Notes under the pieces: model-generated
Seen by the model: the letters and a program-made list of their open reading frames with translations, nothing else
Told to the model about the DNA's origin: nothing
Database searches by the model: none
Translations under genes and position numbers: made by a program
Origin: Cricetomys ansorgei
Taxonomy: Eukaryota > Chordata > Mammalia > Rodentia > Nesomyidae
Direction: 5' to 3'
DNA length: 64,000 nt
Assembly: GCA_026225945.1 (NCBI GenBank)
Contig: JAMJFZ010001264.1
Coordinates: forward strand, 3,066,501 to 3,130,500
In this document: positions 10,586-21,755 of the stretch, piece after piece
Position numbering within the stretch: position 1 is the stretch's first letter
Layout of the letters: the number at the start of each line of letters is the position of its first letter

Positions 10586-13500
10586 CTGGATTATGGACAG
10601 GAAGCACATGCAAGTGAAATCTGGCTGAGCATGGTGGTTAAGACCTGTAATCCCAGTGCTCAGGAGGCTGAGGCAGAGGATCATCCCAGGGTCAGGACCA
10701 GCCTGGTCTACATAGTGAACTGTAGGTCACCCAAGGATACGAAGGAAGACTTTATCTTAAAATAAGAATGAATAAATAAAATGGTGATGCCCGACTACGG
10801 CCCTGCCCTCACACTGTTAGCTACTAAGCAAAGCAGGCACCTTCAGGGGCAAACTCCTATATGAACTTGTCCTCTGAGTGTTCTTTCCTTTATTTCAGAT
10901 AATCTCTAGAATGCAAGCTCAGCATACCTAAATGTATTCCTGTCTATCACCTTAATGCTTCAAACATGTGCTCCGTTTTAGCTATGCATGCCCCCAAATC
11001 TTTTCTTAATGCATGAGTTTAAACTGAGCGTGCTCGGAATGCACTGCCTAACTGAGCATGTTTAAGAATGAACCAACCCTTCTACGAGTGAATATGCATA
11101 AGCTGAATTTCTTGCCTGACTCTGATAACAAGACTCTCCCCACTCTTGTATGCCTTGGCTGTGCTTATTTTGGTGCCAAACTCAACAAGACGTGAACCCT
11201 CTGTGTTTGGTTATGGAATCAATCTCCCCTCTCTTCTGAAAGCAGCTGTGATGCTCAGTGGCAGCCAAGGCTTGAGGACACTCCCGTCCTTCCTAATGTA
11301 CATTTTAATCTGAGGTTTGGCTATTTCTGCTTGGAAATCTTTAGTGAAGAAGCCCCATCATTAGACATCCCCCCCCCCTTTTTTTTTTCCTCTTTCAGGG
11401 AAGAATTTAATTTCTGAAAGTATGTTCTGGGGTCAACTTTTCTTGCATGTGACATTCGTCTAGGCTCTCATCTTTACTTCAGTCCTCATGTGTGTGGGTC
11501 CCTGTGGCACCCCCTCTTCAATATGACTATCCCTTGCCCCTCACCCATTTTCATTAGACGTGTCTTCAAGCTTTGAGCCTAGGCAGCTCCTAGGTGTGTG
11601 TCAGGTCAAATGCAGCCTTCCTAATGGTACCTTCCAGAATTTGACATACACTCTAATCTCTCTAGATCCATCTATTTATTTATTTATTGACTCAGTTACT
11701 TATTTGCTTGAAGCTGAGGTCTCACTATGTAACCCTGACTGGCTCTTTCTAGATATTGTCTGCATTCTAGGTTTGATGCTCCCATAAATGTTCAGATTCC
11801 ATAAGAATCTTGAATTCTATACACGAGGGGCCAGCTCAGTTCTTGGTTTGGTATGTACCACGGGCAGAGGGAGACGCTCTCGTTCTGTGTTCCCTTCCAT
11901 CATCAAGGACTTTGGATTATTGCCCTGTCTCTCCTGCATCTTCTCTTCATTTTATTCCTCCATAGTTCAGTTGATGAACCCAGTCTTGTTTCATATACAC
12001 CCCACAGGCACACATACACATGAACTTACCCTGCACCCGAATCTCCAGCTGTGGACTCTGCTTCCAAACTTGCCTGTCCTCAGTAGCTGCCTCACACCAG
12101 TAGGAGCCCGAGTGTTCTTCTGAAGCTTTGGGGATCTGGAGTTCTGAAGAGGCGCCCCTGAGGCTCAGTGGCCTTCCATCCTTGTAGAAGGAGAAGAGGA
12201 GGCGGACAGCTGACCTCTGCAGGGAAGGCTTTGTCTGACAGCTCAGGGTCACTGAGTCTCCTTCATGTGGCTCACTAGAAGGCAAGGCTTTGAGAACTGG
12301 AGCTGGGAACAAATCTAGGGAAAAGACCAGCAATGAAGAATACAATCCTGTACTTAGCGGACCGATAACTTCCTCCACCTATCCTTTCCTCCGGATCCAT
12401 TAAGTATGGGTTCTTCTAGAAAGATCCCATTTGAACTTTTCAAGTTCTCTCTCTGTCTCTGCATCTCTCTCCTTTTTCTTCTTTCCTTCTTATTAAACCT
12501 TTACTCCATCTTCTTTCCCTCCCTCCTCCTTCCCTCCTCCTTTTTCTCCCCTCCTTCCTCCTTCCTTCCCTTCTCCCTTCCTCCCTCCTCCCTTCTCTTC
12601 CTACTTCCCTTCTAGGTAGGACTAGAAAAAGAGCTATAGATGAGCAAATCTGACAACTATCTAGGCTCCTGATCGATGAACATCAGAAAGCATAGGTCTG
12701 GATGGCAAAAAACACCGAACCTGAGTAGGGCCGAGATCCAGAGACCCTGAACTACCTAAAAGCCACCATGAGTGTTTGCCAGCAGTCTACCCCTCAGGGC
12801 TTCAGTGATCTTTTCACCTCTATACCGAAAAAAGACAGTTCTGGTCTCCCTGTTCCTTCTCACCCAAATCTACCATAGCAACATTCCCTTAAGCTCTCAC
12901 CTTGGACTGTAATAGCCACGGGGGATGCAGTCTCTCGGCTCCCAGGACCAGGGCTCCTGAAGATGCCACTGCAGTGGTAGTGTCCACTGTCAGACTTTTG
13001 AATCACAGCTATAGAGAATTCTCTTCTCGGTCCAGGAGGACCCAGGGCTGAGCCCTCTCGGTAGAAGATGACCTGAGTTAGTGGCCAGTCTTGCCAGGCA
13101 CGGCAGTGTAGAAAAAGTGGGTCTCCTTCAAATATTGGTGTAGCTGGACCTTGGAGGATCAGCCAGTCTGTGGCCCAGAGTAAGAGCTGAGTGCCATCCA
13201 TCCTTTGGGACGTTCCAAGCAATGCCCATGAGAGATACCCTAAACTTCTCAGGGCACTTTCAACTCTTACTGGCCCACCTTGATGCTCTCTGCCCCCTTG
13301 GATTTACCTAACAATGGCAAAGCCCTTTTATCCTGTCCTCCCTCTCTACTCCTGCCCTGTAGTCCCAAAGTAACTGGGGAACAATTTTTGCTTAGACATT
13401 GAACCTAGAGTTATGGATTGCTCCCACATTTTCTCACCCTGTGCTGCGCCTTCATGATTGACCCAGGGTGAAGAGAAGAACAACTCTAGAGCCTAGGACT

Positions 13501-14734
13501 GAGGACATGCTGTCTCCTGGAAGCTGAGGATAAGGACCTAAGTACTTCCACCTATGCCACATAACTGACCAGGGCTTCCTGGGACCTCACCATAGGAAAC
13601 GATGAGATGAAAGGGGTTACTGAACGTGTAGCCCTTGACCTGGAAACCAGCTTCACTGGAGTGGGTCACATCATCATCATCATCATCATCAATGTGGCAG
13701 CTGCTCTGCTCAGTGGTGACAGGTCCTTCACACTTCAGAGTCTCTGAATTGGCAGCTGAAGAAGGATGGCCCAGGGAGAACCAGAAAATGATGCTGAACT
13801 TAAAGAGGAGAGCAAATGGCCCTCCACAAGGCCCCTTTTCTACCCTAGGGAATCATCTTGTCAGGGAGAGAAAAGAAGCACATCAAACCCTCTCTAAGAG
13901 ACACCTATGGGTCTTCAGCGGAATGGCCTTGACATTGGCTCACCAATGATTAGGCCTCTTAGCCTGAAACCACTGCACTGTAGGGAATTGGGAGGGGTAA
14001 AAATGAAGGAACAGTAAACTCACCGGCATGACATCCAGCTGTTGGTTCCGGAAACCAAAGGACAATGGCAGCCACGACCCCACAGCAGGCAGGGAACAGA
14101 GGAGGGAAGATGGACATCAGGTTCTAGCCTTCACTGAGATCTTACTGTGTGTCACACACTGCCGGCACATCCATGCACTATTTAATCTTCGCAAGCCTTT
14201 CAGGTATGTGATTTCACCATCGTTTGATAATTTTTGCTATTGATGGTGTTTATGCGCAAAGTCACACTCTAGAGTCCAGGTCAGCCTTGAACTCACTATA
14301 GCTCAGACTGACCTCAAACTTGCAACAGTCTCCCTCCCTCAGCTTCTTGTGTACTAGATTACAGGTGTAAGTCACACTGTCTCGTTCCCCATCCTATACA
14401 TTTTAAAGAAGCAGTTCTATAAAAGTAAATTTAAAAGAGTGTAAAGAAAGACTCACAGCTTCACTGGGGAGATAGCTCAGTCGGAAAACTGCTTAGTTTG
14501 TACTCAGGAGACTCAAACACAGCCTTGTCACCCCTGTGCTGGGGAGACAAAGACAGGAGGATTCCCAGAGGTTGCCAGCCAGCCAGCCAGCCAGCTACCC
14601 TAGGCTACTTGGTGAGCCCCAGGCCAATAAAGACCTTGTCCAAAAAAAGAAAAAAAGTTGATAACTCCTAAGGAATGATACTTAAGGTTGTTCTCTGACC
14701 TATACTAACACATGTACATCAACACACACACACA

Positions 14735-14767
<33 letters not shown>

Positions 14768-17644
14768 TCAGAAAGGATGGAAGGGAGGGAGGGAGGAAGG
14801 AAGGGAGGAAGGAAGGGAGGCAAGCCTGGGGGTAGAACATTTGCCCAACCTGCATGAAGCCCTGGGTTTGATTCCTAGTACCTCACCACCACAAGAGTCA
14901 AGAATAGAGCAAGAATGTCAAGTGTAAGCTCAAAAGCAGTGTTTGTTTTACTTCACTGTGCAAACATGGTCTACTTCAGTCTTCTTACCTTCCTGAGGAC
15001 ACCCTGCCCCCATTCTCATTTTCCTAAACTCACTGGGCTCTTTAGCCTAGAATATGCTGTCTACCCAAGAGATGATGGTGCCCCTCCTTGCTTCCCCCTC
15101 AAGTCTTCATTTTTCAGTTACCTCTTACCTTGATGCCCTCTGCTCTTGAATTTCCCCTAGCAGTGGCAAAGCTCTTTCTCCATTCTCCCCTCTCCCGGTG
15201 ACACTTTGCTGTCAGACTGCACTGGTAACAACTCTTTGCCTCCTTTGAAACTTAGAGAACCCCTCCCCCCCCACCCCCCTCCCCGTCTCTTCAATCCCTC
15301 TCTTAGGTCCATTTCTCGAAGCTCTGACTGCTCCCTTTCCTCCTTGCTCCCTCTCTTCCTCTTCCAGCCCCATGGCCATTCATATGTACTTATTTGTCCA
15401 CTCCACTCTTTCCTGCCTGGGGCACCTTTGTTCTCATCCACTGCCAATGGCCTGGAACTCTCTCTGCATCGTTAACTTCCCTATTAACGGACCTCCCAGT
15501 TCTCGTTGTTTCTGTATCATGATTTGTTTAGCTCCTCTCAGCCTTCTTTCTTATGCTACCTGTTTTCAGTTCCTTTACTGTCATGTGACTACACTCAGCC
15601 TCCTCTTGTCTTGTTTCTTTCAAAAAAAATAAAATAAAATAAAATAAATAAAGCCCAGTGTGTAGAGTTGGCTCAGTGGTTAAGGACACTTGTTGCTCTG
15701 GCAGAGGACTCAAGTTTGATTCCTAGCATCCACTTGGTGGCTCACAATCATCCATAACTCCAGTTGCAACGGATCCAACACCCTCTTCTGACCTCTGCAG
15801 GCATCAGGCATGTATGTGGTACACAAATAGGCATGCAGGTGAAGCAGTCGCACATAAAGTTAATTAAGTAAAAGTCTCGTTGGCCTAGCTGGCATCCACT
15901 CACTAAACTTTATGTGGTTTTGTGGGAGGTATTAACATTCTCATTTTTACAACAGGAAAAAAAAGTGAATTCAGATACATTAAAAGTGATAAAAAAAAAA
16001 AAAAAAAACACACAAAAAAAAAAAACCAAACAAAAAAAACGGGATCTTGCAATATATCCCTGGATGATCTAGTACTTCCAATGTAACTCTGGCTGACCTT
16101 GAACTGGAGGCAAGCCTCATGCCTCAGGCTCCTTAGTCCTAAGATTATAGGCACATTCTACTATGCTCGACAAGGCTTCTTGGGACTATGCTACTGAGAT
16201 GGAGTCTCTAAGGATACCTGGAAGTTTGTAAAGGAGGAGCGGACCGGGAGCCATGATCGAGTTCATTTCAGATGGAGCTAACAATATTATAAGGGGGCAG
16301 GTAAGAATCTGAGCTCTGAATAGAAATGTGAATTGACTGTGCTTTCCTTAGAGTAGGGGTGGGAAGGCTTTGAGGGTGGTGGAAGAAGAGGCTGAGGAGG
16401 TTTAGTAGGTGCTAGACTTGGGTTTCCAATGCCACAACAAGAACTTGAATTTTAGAAGTCACTCAGATACAGAGTGGGAATTCATTTCAAAGAGACAAGG
16501 CTGAGACCAGATTAATAAGGAAGTCACTGAGCACCTTCAGTCACAGATGTCAAAAACTTGTTCTAGGAAAGCATTAGTAATGGCCCAGAGAAGGAACTGG
16601 TTGCTGAAGCAATTTAGGAGGTAAATTTTGCCAAAGCTGTGTTTGATTAGATTCAGAGAATGATAAAGGAGTTCAGAGTGCCTCTCGGGTTTCTAGCCTG
16701 GGGGTCCGGGTGAGTGCTAGTGCAATGAACTGAGGTCAGACAGCATAAAACGTGAATTAAAAGAAGTGAAAATCGGAGGACAAATTAATTCATCTCTGGC
16801 CCCGTTGTGTTGGTGCCTGTGACACACGAGTCAAAATATCTTATGCAAAGCTTCATATTCAAATGTAAAATTCAAAAGCATGATTAGAGCTGGAAATGTG
16901 GCCCAGGAGTCTAGAATATACAACTGCTGCAGCAAAAACATTCAGATGCATTCATACAGTCTCATTCGGAAAGAAGAGTAACCAGGTGAGGAGCTACAGG
17001 GAACACTAGAGTTTTACAGGAGGTGAAGAAAAGCTACTGAAGGACTCAAAGTCATCCCAGCAGTTCACAGAGAAAATGGACAGAAGTCAGGGAAATAGAG
17101 ACTGCAGGAGAGAATAAGTAGCCAATAAGGCTGGGTGCAACAAAGATAAGGATGAGAACTGAAAACTGTAACAATTCGGTTAGTTCAGAGGACTCTGGTC
17201 ACTGGAGTCCAGTGGAAGCCAGGCTGCAAGCACTGAAGGCTGAGAGCTGAGAAGGTGGGGAGGGCAAGCCCACGAGACACTTCCAACAGAGTTGTATCAG
17301 AAAAGTAAGAGATAAGATTTGCTGCTGGCAAACTCTTCATAGTCAGAAGGGACTTTTATGGTGGGAAATATCTGAATTTTTATATTTAGAAAGAGCCACT
17401 CAGTTCTGCACAACAGGCTTGTCTGCTATCTGTCTTCGTCCCATCCGAACAGTGATTCTTTGCAAAGTTAAAATCAGTTCACGTTTCTTACCTCTGGGTT
17501 TTGTTTTCCTCCCTTAACATTAAGGATATCTCATCCCCACACCAATATTCAAACATCTTACTTACCCAGTGACATCTGGGTCCCCAGGAACACAGCAGGA
17601 CAAACATAGAGAGCCCAAGACATGAGGACACATCTCAGCTTCAT
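10302..17644 (-). CDS. FCRLA: FCRLA, Fc receptor-like A (five coding exons, whole CDS)
   Basis: Spliced minus-strand CDS: 17566-17644, 13591-13755, 12901-13167, 12030-12314 and 10302-10585, 1080 nt, 359 residues, the same length as I recall for human FCRLA. All introns are GT/AG in phase 1. Residues 1-26 are a signal-like leader (MKLRCVLMSWALYV start). Residues 27-81 are a short, partial Ig-like domain with an acidic run, 82-170 and 171-265 are full Ig domains, and 266-359 a Pro-rich linker with a leucine-rich amphipathic tail. There is no membrane segment. In the family the product is retained in the ER of B cells and binds IgM, IgG and IgA. The odd feature is seven consecutive Asp codons in the first domain. 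A possible alternative first exon lies at 14024-14117. Confidence 0.96.
10620..10788 (+). repeat. B1 SINE in FCRLA intron 4
   Basis: GCTGAGCATGGTGGTTAAGACCTGTAATCCCAGTGCTCAGGAGG, then GACCAGCCTGGTCTACATAGTG, in B1 order. It begins 35 nt upstream (in gene sense) of the last exon's acceptor. Confidence 0.85.
10789..12029. other. FCRLA intron 4, remainder
   Basis: The intron contains a short C/T homopolymer tract near 11370 and a weak decayed minus-strand B1 at about 11690-11780. Otherwise it is unique sequence with no exon recognised. Confidence 0.6.
12030..12314 (-). CDS. FCRLA: FCRLA exon 4, Ig domain
   Basis: The exon is 285 nt, phase 1 to 1, starting DLFPAPVLKALPSSEP with Cys in VTLSCQTK and GSYWCEAAT. 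The acceptor is TTTCCCTAG and the donor GTAAGTTC. Confidence 0.97.
12430..12612. repeat. Polypyrimidine tract (CCTT-type) in FCRLA intron 3
   Basis: About 180 bp of almost pure C/T, with TTCCTCC and CCTTCC repeats. In gene sense (minus) it is a purine tract. Confidence 0.9.
12901..13167 (-). CDS. FCRLA: FCRLA exon 3, Ig domain
   Basis: The exon is 267 nt, phase 1 to 1, starting DWLILQGPATPIFEGDP with Cys in FLHCRAWQDW and GHYHCSGIF. It has the same length as the corresponding FCRLB exon. Confidence 0.97.
13591..13755 (-). CDS. FCRLA: FCRLA exon 2, partial Ig-like domain with poly-Asp run
   Basis: The exon is 165 nt, phase 1 to 1: ANSETLKCEGPVTTEQSSCH, then Ile, seven Asp, and VTHSSEAGFQVKGYTFSNPF. 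The (GAT)7 run is at 13670-13690. The acceptor is TTCTTCAG and the donor GTGAGGTC. Confidence 0.94.
14024..14117 (-). CDS. Candidate alternative first exon of FCRLA
   Basis: From ATG at 14115-14117 a 94-nt open stretch runs to donor G|GTGAGTTT in phase 1. That joins in frame to the first FCRLA domain (...AGCHA + ANSETL). It encodes a signal-like peptide, MSIFPPLFPACCGVVAAIVL then WFPEPTAGCHA. It is not an in-frame internal exon: the nearest acceptor gives a 100-nt exon that breaks frame, and the next reads a stop. It is therefore best read as an alternative first exon. No transcript evidence was available. Confidence 0.45.
14258..14392 (-). repeat. B1 SINE, decayed
   Basis: AGTCCAGGTCAGCCTTGAACTCACTATAG, then CTCAGCTTCTTGTGTACTAGATTACAGGTGT, is the B1 order on the minus strand. 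Confidence 0.65.
14463..14650 (+). repeat. B4-like tRNA-derived SINE
   Basis: CACTGGGGAGATAGCTCAGTCGGAAAACTGC is a tRNA-type head. A B1-like right part and (GCCA)n at 14575-14594 follow, then an A-rich tail. Confidence 0.6.
14723..14820. repeat. (CA)n and (GGAA)n microsatellites
   Basis: CA repeats interrupted by TATATATA at 14723-14768, then GGGA/GGAA repeats at 14779-14820. Confidence 0.95.
14818..14886 (+). repeat. ID SINE fragment
   Basis: GCCTGGGGGTAGAACATTTGCC, then GAAGCCCTGGGTTTGATTCCTAGTACC, follows the ID (BC1-like) head. Confidence 0.75.
15627..15880 (+). repeat. B2 SINE preceded by (AAAAT)n
   Basis: (AAAAT)n lies at 15627-15652. Then come GTTGGCTCAGTGGTTAAGGACACTTGTTGC, GAGGACTCAAGTTTGATTCC and CCTCTTCTGACCTCTGCAGGCA, all B2 features. 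Confidence 0.85.
15990..16178 (-). repeat. B1 SINE with poly-A run
   Basis: An A-rich tract at 15990-16040 precedes GGGATCTTGCAATATATCCCTG, GACCTTGAACTGGAGG and CCTAAGATTATAGGCAC, a minus-strand B1. Confidence 0.65.
17566..17644 (-). CDS. FCRLA: FCRLA exon 1, leader
   Basis: Seventy-nine nucleotides from ATG (17642-17644) to donor GTAAGTAAG, phase 1. It reads MKLRCVLMSWALYVCPAVFL and then GTQMSLG, closely matching the known FCRLA leader. Joined to the next exon it gives SLAANSETL, as in FCRLA. Confidence 0.94.
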
Positions 17645-18384
17645 GGTGAGAGTGTTTATACCTCCCGCAACCCCAGCATAATGATTTTCTTTCCACATGA
17701 GACCTCTCAAATTAGAAAAGAGGAAATAAATGTAACTGTCTTGTCTCCACACACCTGTGTGTGGTCGAGTATGTGATTGGCTCTTGTCATTCAGATTTGA
17801 CCAGGTTGGTTCTGACACCATCTTCATCCTTCGGGTCGTAGATGAAATGCTAGGGCTCTCTCAACTGTTTACATTTTTTCACTTGTTGAGCTCAGGGACC
17901 CTTCAAAGCATGTTATTGATTGATAATCAACTGGCCTTCATATTACATCTGGGAAAGATCAACCTGAAAACAATCCAGGTCACTGGAGACAGGAGGTAGG
18001 AAGTCAGTGAAAGAAAACCACGGGGTGCAAATGATGTGTGTGGAAGTGTGCTGCGGCTCCTGCTCCAAGCTTTGCATGTGTCCAGTGATTAAAGGACCGC
18101 AGGAGAAAGAGCGGGGGTAGATTGACAAGGGCAAGTGTCAAATTAGTCTCTACCGGGTCCTGACCATCTAAAGCCCAGTCAAACTTGGACCCAAATTTCT
18201 CCTGACCTGTGTCTTAGCCTTGTTTCTGCAGTGAAGCACAGGCTGTTCAGTCTCAGTGGAAATCTGAGTACAAGGCTGAGTGAAAAAGCAAAGAGAAAAA
18301 GAAAGTCCATTCCCAGAAGCCCCAGCAGCAAGGCCAACACTCAAGTTCCCGGGCAAAGCTCTAAGTACTGTTTCTGAGGATCTT

Positions 18385-18686
18385 GGATACCAGAAGTATC
18401 CAGTCCTTGAACAACTGGAAGAGCCTGGGGAACACAGGTGATGCGGAGGCCACATCACCTCTCTCCGTCTCCATGCAGACTTGTGGCGACCACGGCCCCT
18501 GCCTCCAACTCTTCGCTACCCTCGCTTGTCACACCACCCACACCCAGGTTTCAGGAAGTTTGTTTGGAGGTGGGGTGTGTCATCAGAGTGTGGGTCTTAA
18601 TGGCAGAGGGTGCCACTGCATGGCCAGTCAGTCGTAGTTAAACAGGTCAGGGCAGACAGGCCAGCCACGTGGGCCTGGGAGAGTGC
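18385..18686 (+). repeat. Inverted repeat arm A
   Basis: About 300 bp, from CTTGGATACCAGAAGTATCC to GACAGGCCAGCCACGTGG, recurs in reverse orientation at 19805-20105. By eye there are about nine differences, so about 97 percent identity. A weaker match extends left to about 18290. It matches no SINE or LTR head that I recognise. Confidence 0.9.
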
Positions 18687-19384
18687 ATTTTTCTCCACCT
18701 GGTATAAGCGGTTAGAATAAATTTTCCATTATGTAAGAAGTATATGTTTTTGTGCAGATGGCCCTAGGGAGTCCAGAGCTGGTTGAACAGGGCGTGGGGG
18801 AAGGCAGTGAGGCTTGCAGCCCATCGATGTGGTAGAAAAACCCAAACACCTCAGAAGAGGAACAATGTAGCCAACCCTAAGAAAAGTTAAATAAATAAAA
18901 TGTGTTTAGATAGACTTTCACTCCTAAAACTCCAAGACAGACCTTCCCATTAAACAGGACAAAAAAGAGCTTTTGGAAAACAATCACAGTCTTTCCCTTC
19001 CCCTATGGTCCCTTGATCAATACTTCCCGTCCATCTGCACCAGTCTTTATAGAGCCCCATCTCAATGCAGACAGCAAGACAGCCTCTGAAGGTGTCACTC
19101 GAAGACCACGTTCTTTACACTCAAATCTCCACTAAGCCATGGAGAAAATTCACACAGCCGAAGCTTGTTCAGTGAACTGTTCTGAATAAGTGTGAATGCC
19201 CACATCAAAGAAGCTCAAAGAAGGAACACTGGGATGACTGGGTGCTGGGAAGACAAGCCCAGTTCATTGAGTTAGTTCTGCTATCCAGATCACCCGCCAA
19301 GTAGCCCTTTCGAGCCTGCTGAGGTTCTTCTTGGCTTGTCACCAGTGGACCAGCGTATCTATTTAACAGGATTACTTTTTACCT

Positions 19385-19598
19385 TGTTTATTTTTGTTTA
19401 AGTATGTGTGTGTAGGCCTGCTCGTCTATCTGTGCACCGAGGCTGTGCACATGCTCTTGACAGCCACAAGCAAACGTTGCATCTTCTGGAACTGGAGTTA
19501 CAAGTGTTTGTGAGTAGGCTATGTGGGTGCTGGGAATTGCACCCTTATCCTCTGTAAGAGCAAGTGCTCTTAACTGCTCAGCCATTTCTCTAGCCCAT
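19385..19598 (-). repeat. B3/B2-family SINE
   Basis: The right end TAACTGCTCAGCCATTTCTCTAGCCC is the reverse complement of the B2/B3 head. Confidence 0.8.
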
Positions 19599-19795
19599 TT
19601 ATTTTAGTGTATGTGTGTGTGTGTGTGTGTGTGTGTATGCTTATGCATACACATTTGCATATGCAAGGACCATGGCATACGTGGACAACTCATGGGAGTT
19701 GCTTCTCTCCTTCTGCCATGTCCTGCAAACTGAACTCAGGTTGTCAGGCTTGGCAACAAGCTCTCTTACCCACTGAGCCATTTCACCATATTTAT
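19599..19795 (-). repeat. B3-type SINE with (GT)n
   Basis: It has (GT)n at 19611-19636, then TGAACTCAGGTTGTCAGGCTTGG and CTTACCCACTGAGCCATTTC, a minus-strand B3. Confidence 0.8.
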
Positions 19796-19804
19796 TATTC
19801 CATA

Positions 19805-20105
19805 TATCCCAGGACCACGTGGCTGGCCTGTCTGCCCTGACCTGTTTAACTACGACTGATTGGCCATGCAGTCTCACCCTCTACCATTAAGACCCACACT
19901 CTGATGACACACCCCACCTCCAAACAAACTTCCTGAAACCTGGGTGTGGGTGGTGTGACAAGCGAGGGTAGCGAAGAGTTGGAGGCAGGGGCCGTGGTCG
20001 CCACAAGTCGCATGGAGATGGAGAGAGGTGATGTGGCCTCCGCATCACCTGTGTTCCCCAGGCTCTTCCAGTTGTTCAAGGACTGAATACTTCTGGTATC
20101 CAAGT
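19805..20105 (-). repeat. Inverted repeat arm B
   Basis: This is the reverse-complement partner of 18385-18686. It differs by about eight substitutions and a 1-nt deletion. Homology at much lower identity continues to about 20185. The spacer between the arms is about 1.1 kb and includes two B3-type SINEs. Confidence 0.9.
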
Positions 20106-20289
20106 TCCTCAGAACTGGTGCTTTGAGCTTTGCCAGGGAACCCGAGTGTTGAGCTTGGGACTTTCTTTTCCCTTTTGCTCTTTTCCAGAGTAATAATGCT
20201 ACCTTATAATAGGAACTGTTTGTCAATTGTATATGCTGTGAATGATTTTCAATTTGTGGCTTGCCTCTTCACTTTATGTACTCCTTTTT

Positions 20290-20612
20290 TATTTTAGGGG
20301 TGTGTGGAGGGGAACGCATGCACAAATGCTAGCAGGAGCTTGTGCATATCAGATGTCAACGTAGGCTGTCATTCCTCAGGAGCCATCTACCTTGTTTTTT
20401 GAGATAGGGTCTCTCTCTGAGACCTGGGACTTACCAACTAAGTTGGGGTGGCTGGCCAGTGAGTTCCCCAGGAACTACCAGTCTCCACCTCACCAGCACT
20501 GGGATGGCGAGGGTATGCTACCGTGCCTGTTTTTATTGGGTGCTGGAGGTCAAACTCAGGCCCTTATGCTGTGTGCCAGGCACTTACAGACCGAGCTGTC
20601 TCCTCACCCCAC
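20290..20612 (-). repeat. Composite B3/B4-like SINE
   Basis: TTTTGAGATAGGGTCTCTCTCTGAGACCTGGGACTTACCAA, then GGGTGCTGGAGGTCAAACTCAGGC and ACCGAGCTGTCTCCTCACCCC, are composite tRNA/7SL-type SINE signatures on the minus strand. Confidence 0.65.
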
Positions 20613-21202
20613 TTTGTGTGTTTGAAGACCAGTCTACTGAGATATAAAGACGTGTATACAATGCACATATTTAAATAGTAGACTTTGATGGATTTGGATA
20701 AAGCATGCATACAGGAAAGCTGTTGCTACAAGAAGATAAACTAGTGATTCCTGGAATGTTTCTTGTGTCCCTTTGTGAACTCTGCATGCTTACCTTCTCC
20801 AGGAAACCACTAATTTATTTAATGTCATTATGGCTTATGGCACATCTTCTGTAATTTTGTCTAAATTATACACCATACCCTCTATGTCTGGTTTCTTTCC
20901 CTCAGTGTAACTGCTTTCAGATACATTTTGCTGCAGCTGTCTCCTAGCTCCTTTCATTTGGTGTACGGCTGTACCACATTCTGATTACCCAGTAACCTCC
21001 TGGCTAAACTTTGGATTGCTTTTTAGTTAGGACTGTGACACACAAAACTATCGTGTGCTCTCAAGCTCACGTTATGACATGGACATGGGCTTCCATTTCC
21101 GTTGGTACCTGAGAGTGGACTGGCTGGATCATACAGCTAAGTTTTTAGGTGTATGTATACTTTACCTTTTTAATTTTGTTTTTCACTCTTTAAAGTTATC
21201 TT

Positions 21203-21312
21203 TGCTCTTTTGAGACAGGATCTCTCTGTATACCCCTAGCTGTCCTGGAATTCAATATGTAGAACAGGCTGGCCTTGAACTCACAGAGATCATCCAACTG
21301 CTTCTACCTCCC
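21203..21312 (-). repeat. B1 SINE
   Basis: TTTTGAGACAGGATCTCTCTGTATA, then CAGGCTGGCCTTGAACTCACAGAGATC, is a clear minus-strand B1. Confidence 0.85.
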
Positions 21313-21364
21313 AAGTTCTGTTTCTGGTTGTTTTTTGTTTTGTTTTGTTTGGGTGTTTGTTGTT

Positions 21365-21588
21365 TTTGTTTCATCTTTTATGTGCATGCATGTTTTGCCT
21401 GCATATATGGCTGTGGGCAATGTGCACGCTTGGTGCCTACAGAGGCCATAAAGAGGGTGTCAGGTACCCTGGAACTGGAGTTACAGATCGTTGTTAGCCG
21501 CCGTGTGAGTGCTGGGAACTGAACTTGTGTTCTCTAGAAGAGCAACCCATGTTCTTAACTGCTGAGCTATCTCTAGCTTCCTTCCCCT
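21365..21588 (-). repeat. B3-type SINE
   Basis: TGGAACTGGAGTTACAGATCGTTGTTAGCC, then CTTAACTGCTGAGCTATCTCTAGC, marks a minus-strand B3. Confidence 0.8.
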
Positions 21589-21611
21589 TTTCTCTCCCCC
21601 TTTTTCTTTTA

Positions 21612-21755
21612 ATAGTTTGACACAGGATATTATACTGCAAACCACACTGTCCTGTGACTCACTATCTAGCCCAGGCTGACCTTGAATTCACAGCAAACCT
21701 CTTGCCTCAGCCTCTTGGGTGCTATACAGGCATGAGCCACCATATCCGGCTTTAT
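21612..21755 (-). repeat. B1 SINE, diverged
   Basis: CAGGCTGACCTTGAATTCACAGC, TTGCCTCAGCCTCTTGGGTGC and GGCATGAGCCACCATATCCGGC follow B1 order on the minus strand. Confidence 0.7.

Larger units (their letters stand above)
13756..17565. other. FCRLA intron 1
   Basis: This 3.8-kb intron holds the candidate alternative first exon, B1, B4-like, ID and B2 SINEs and simple repeats. The 16.2-17.5 kb part looks unique, with no exon recognised. Confidence 0.7.

Noticed and set aside
18383..18641. Open frame conserved in both inverted-repeat arms, considered as a small protein
   Set aside because: A 1-nt deletion in arm B shifts the frame relative to arm A partway through, so the shared sequence is better explained by DNA-level duplication than by coding constraint.
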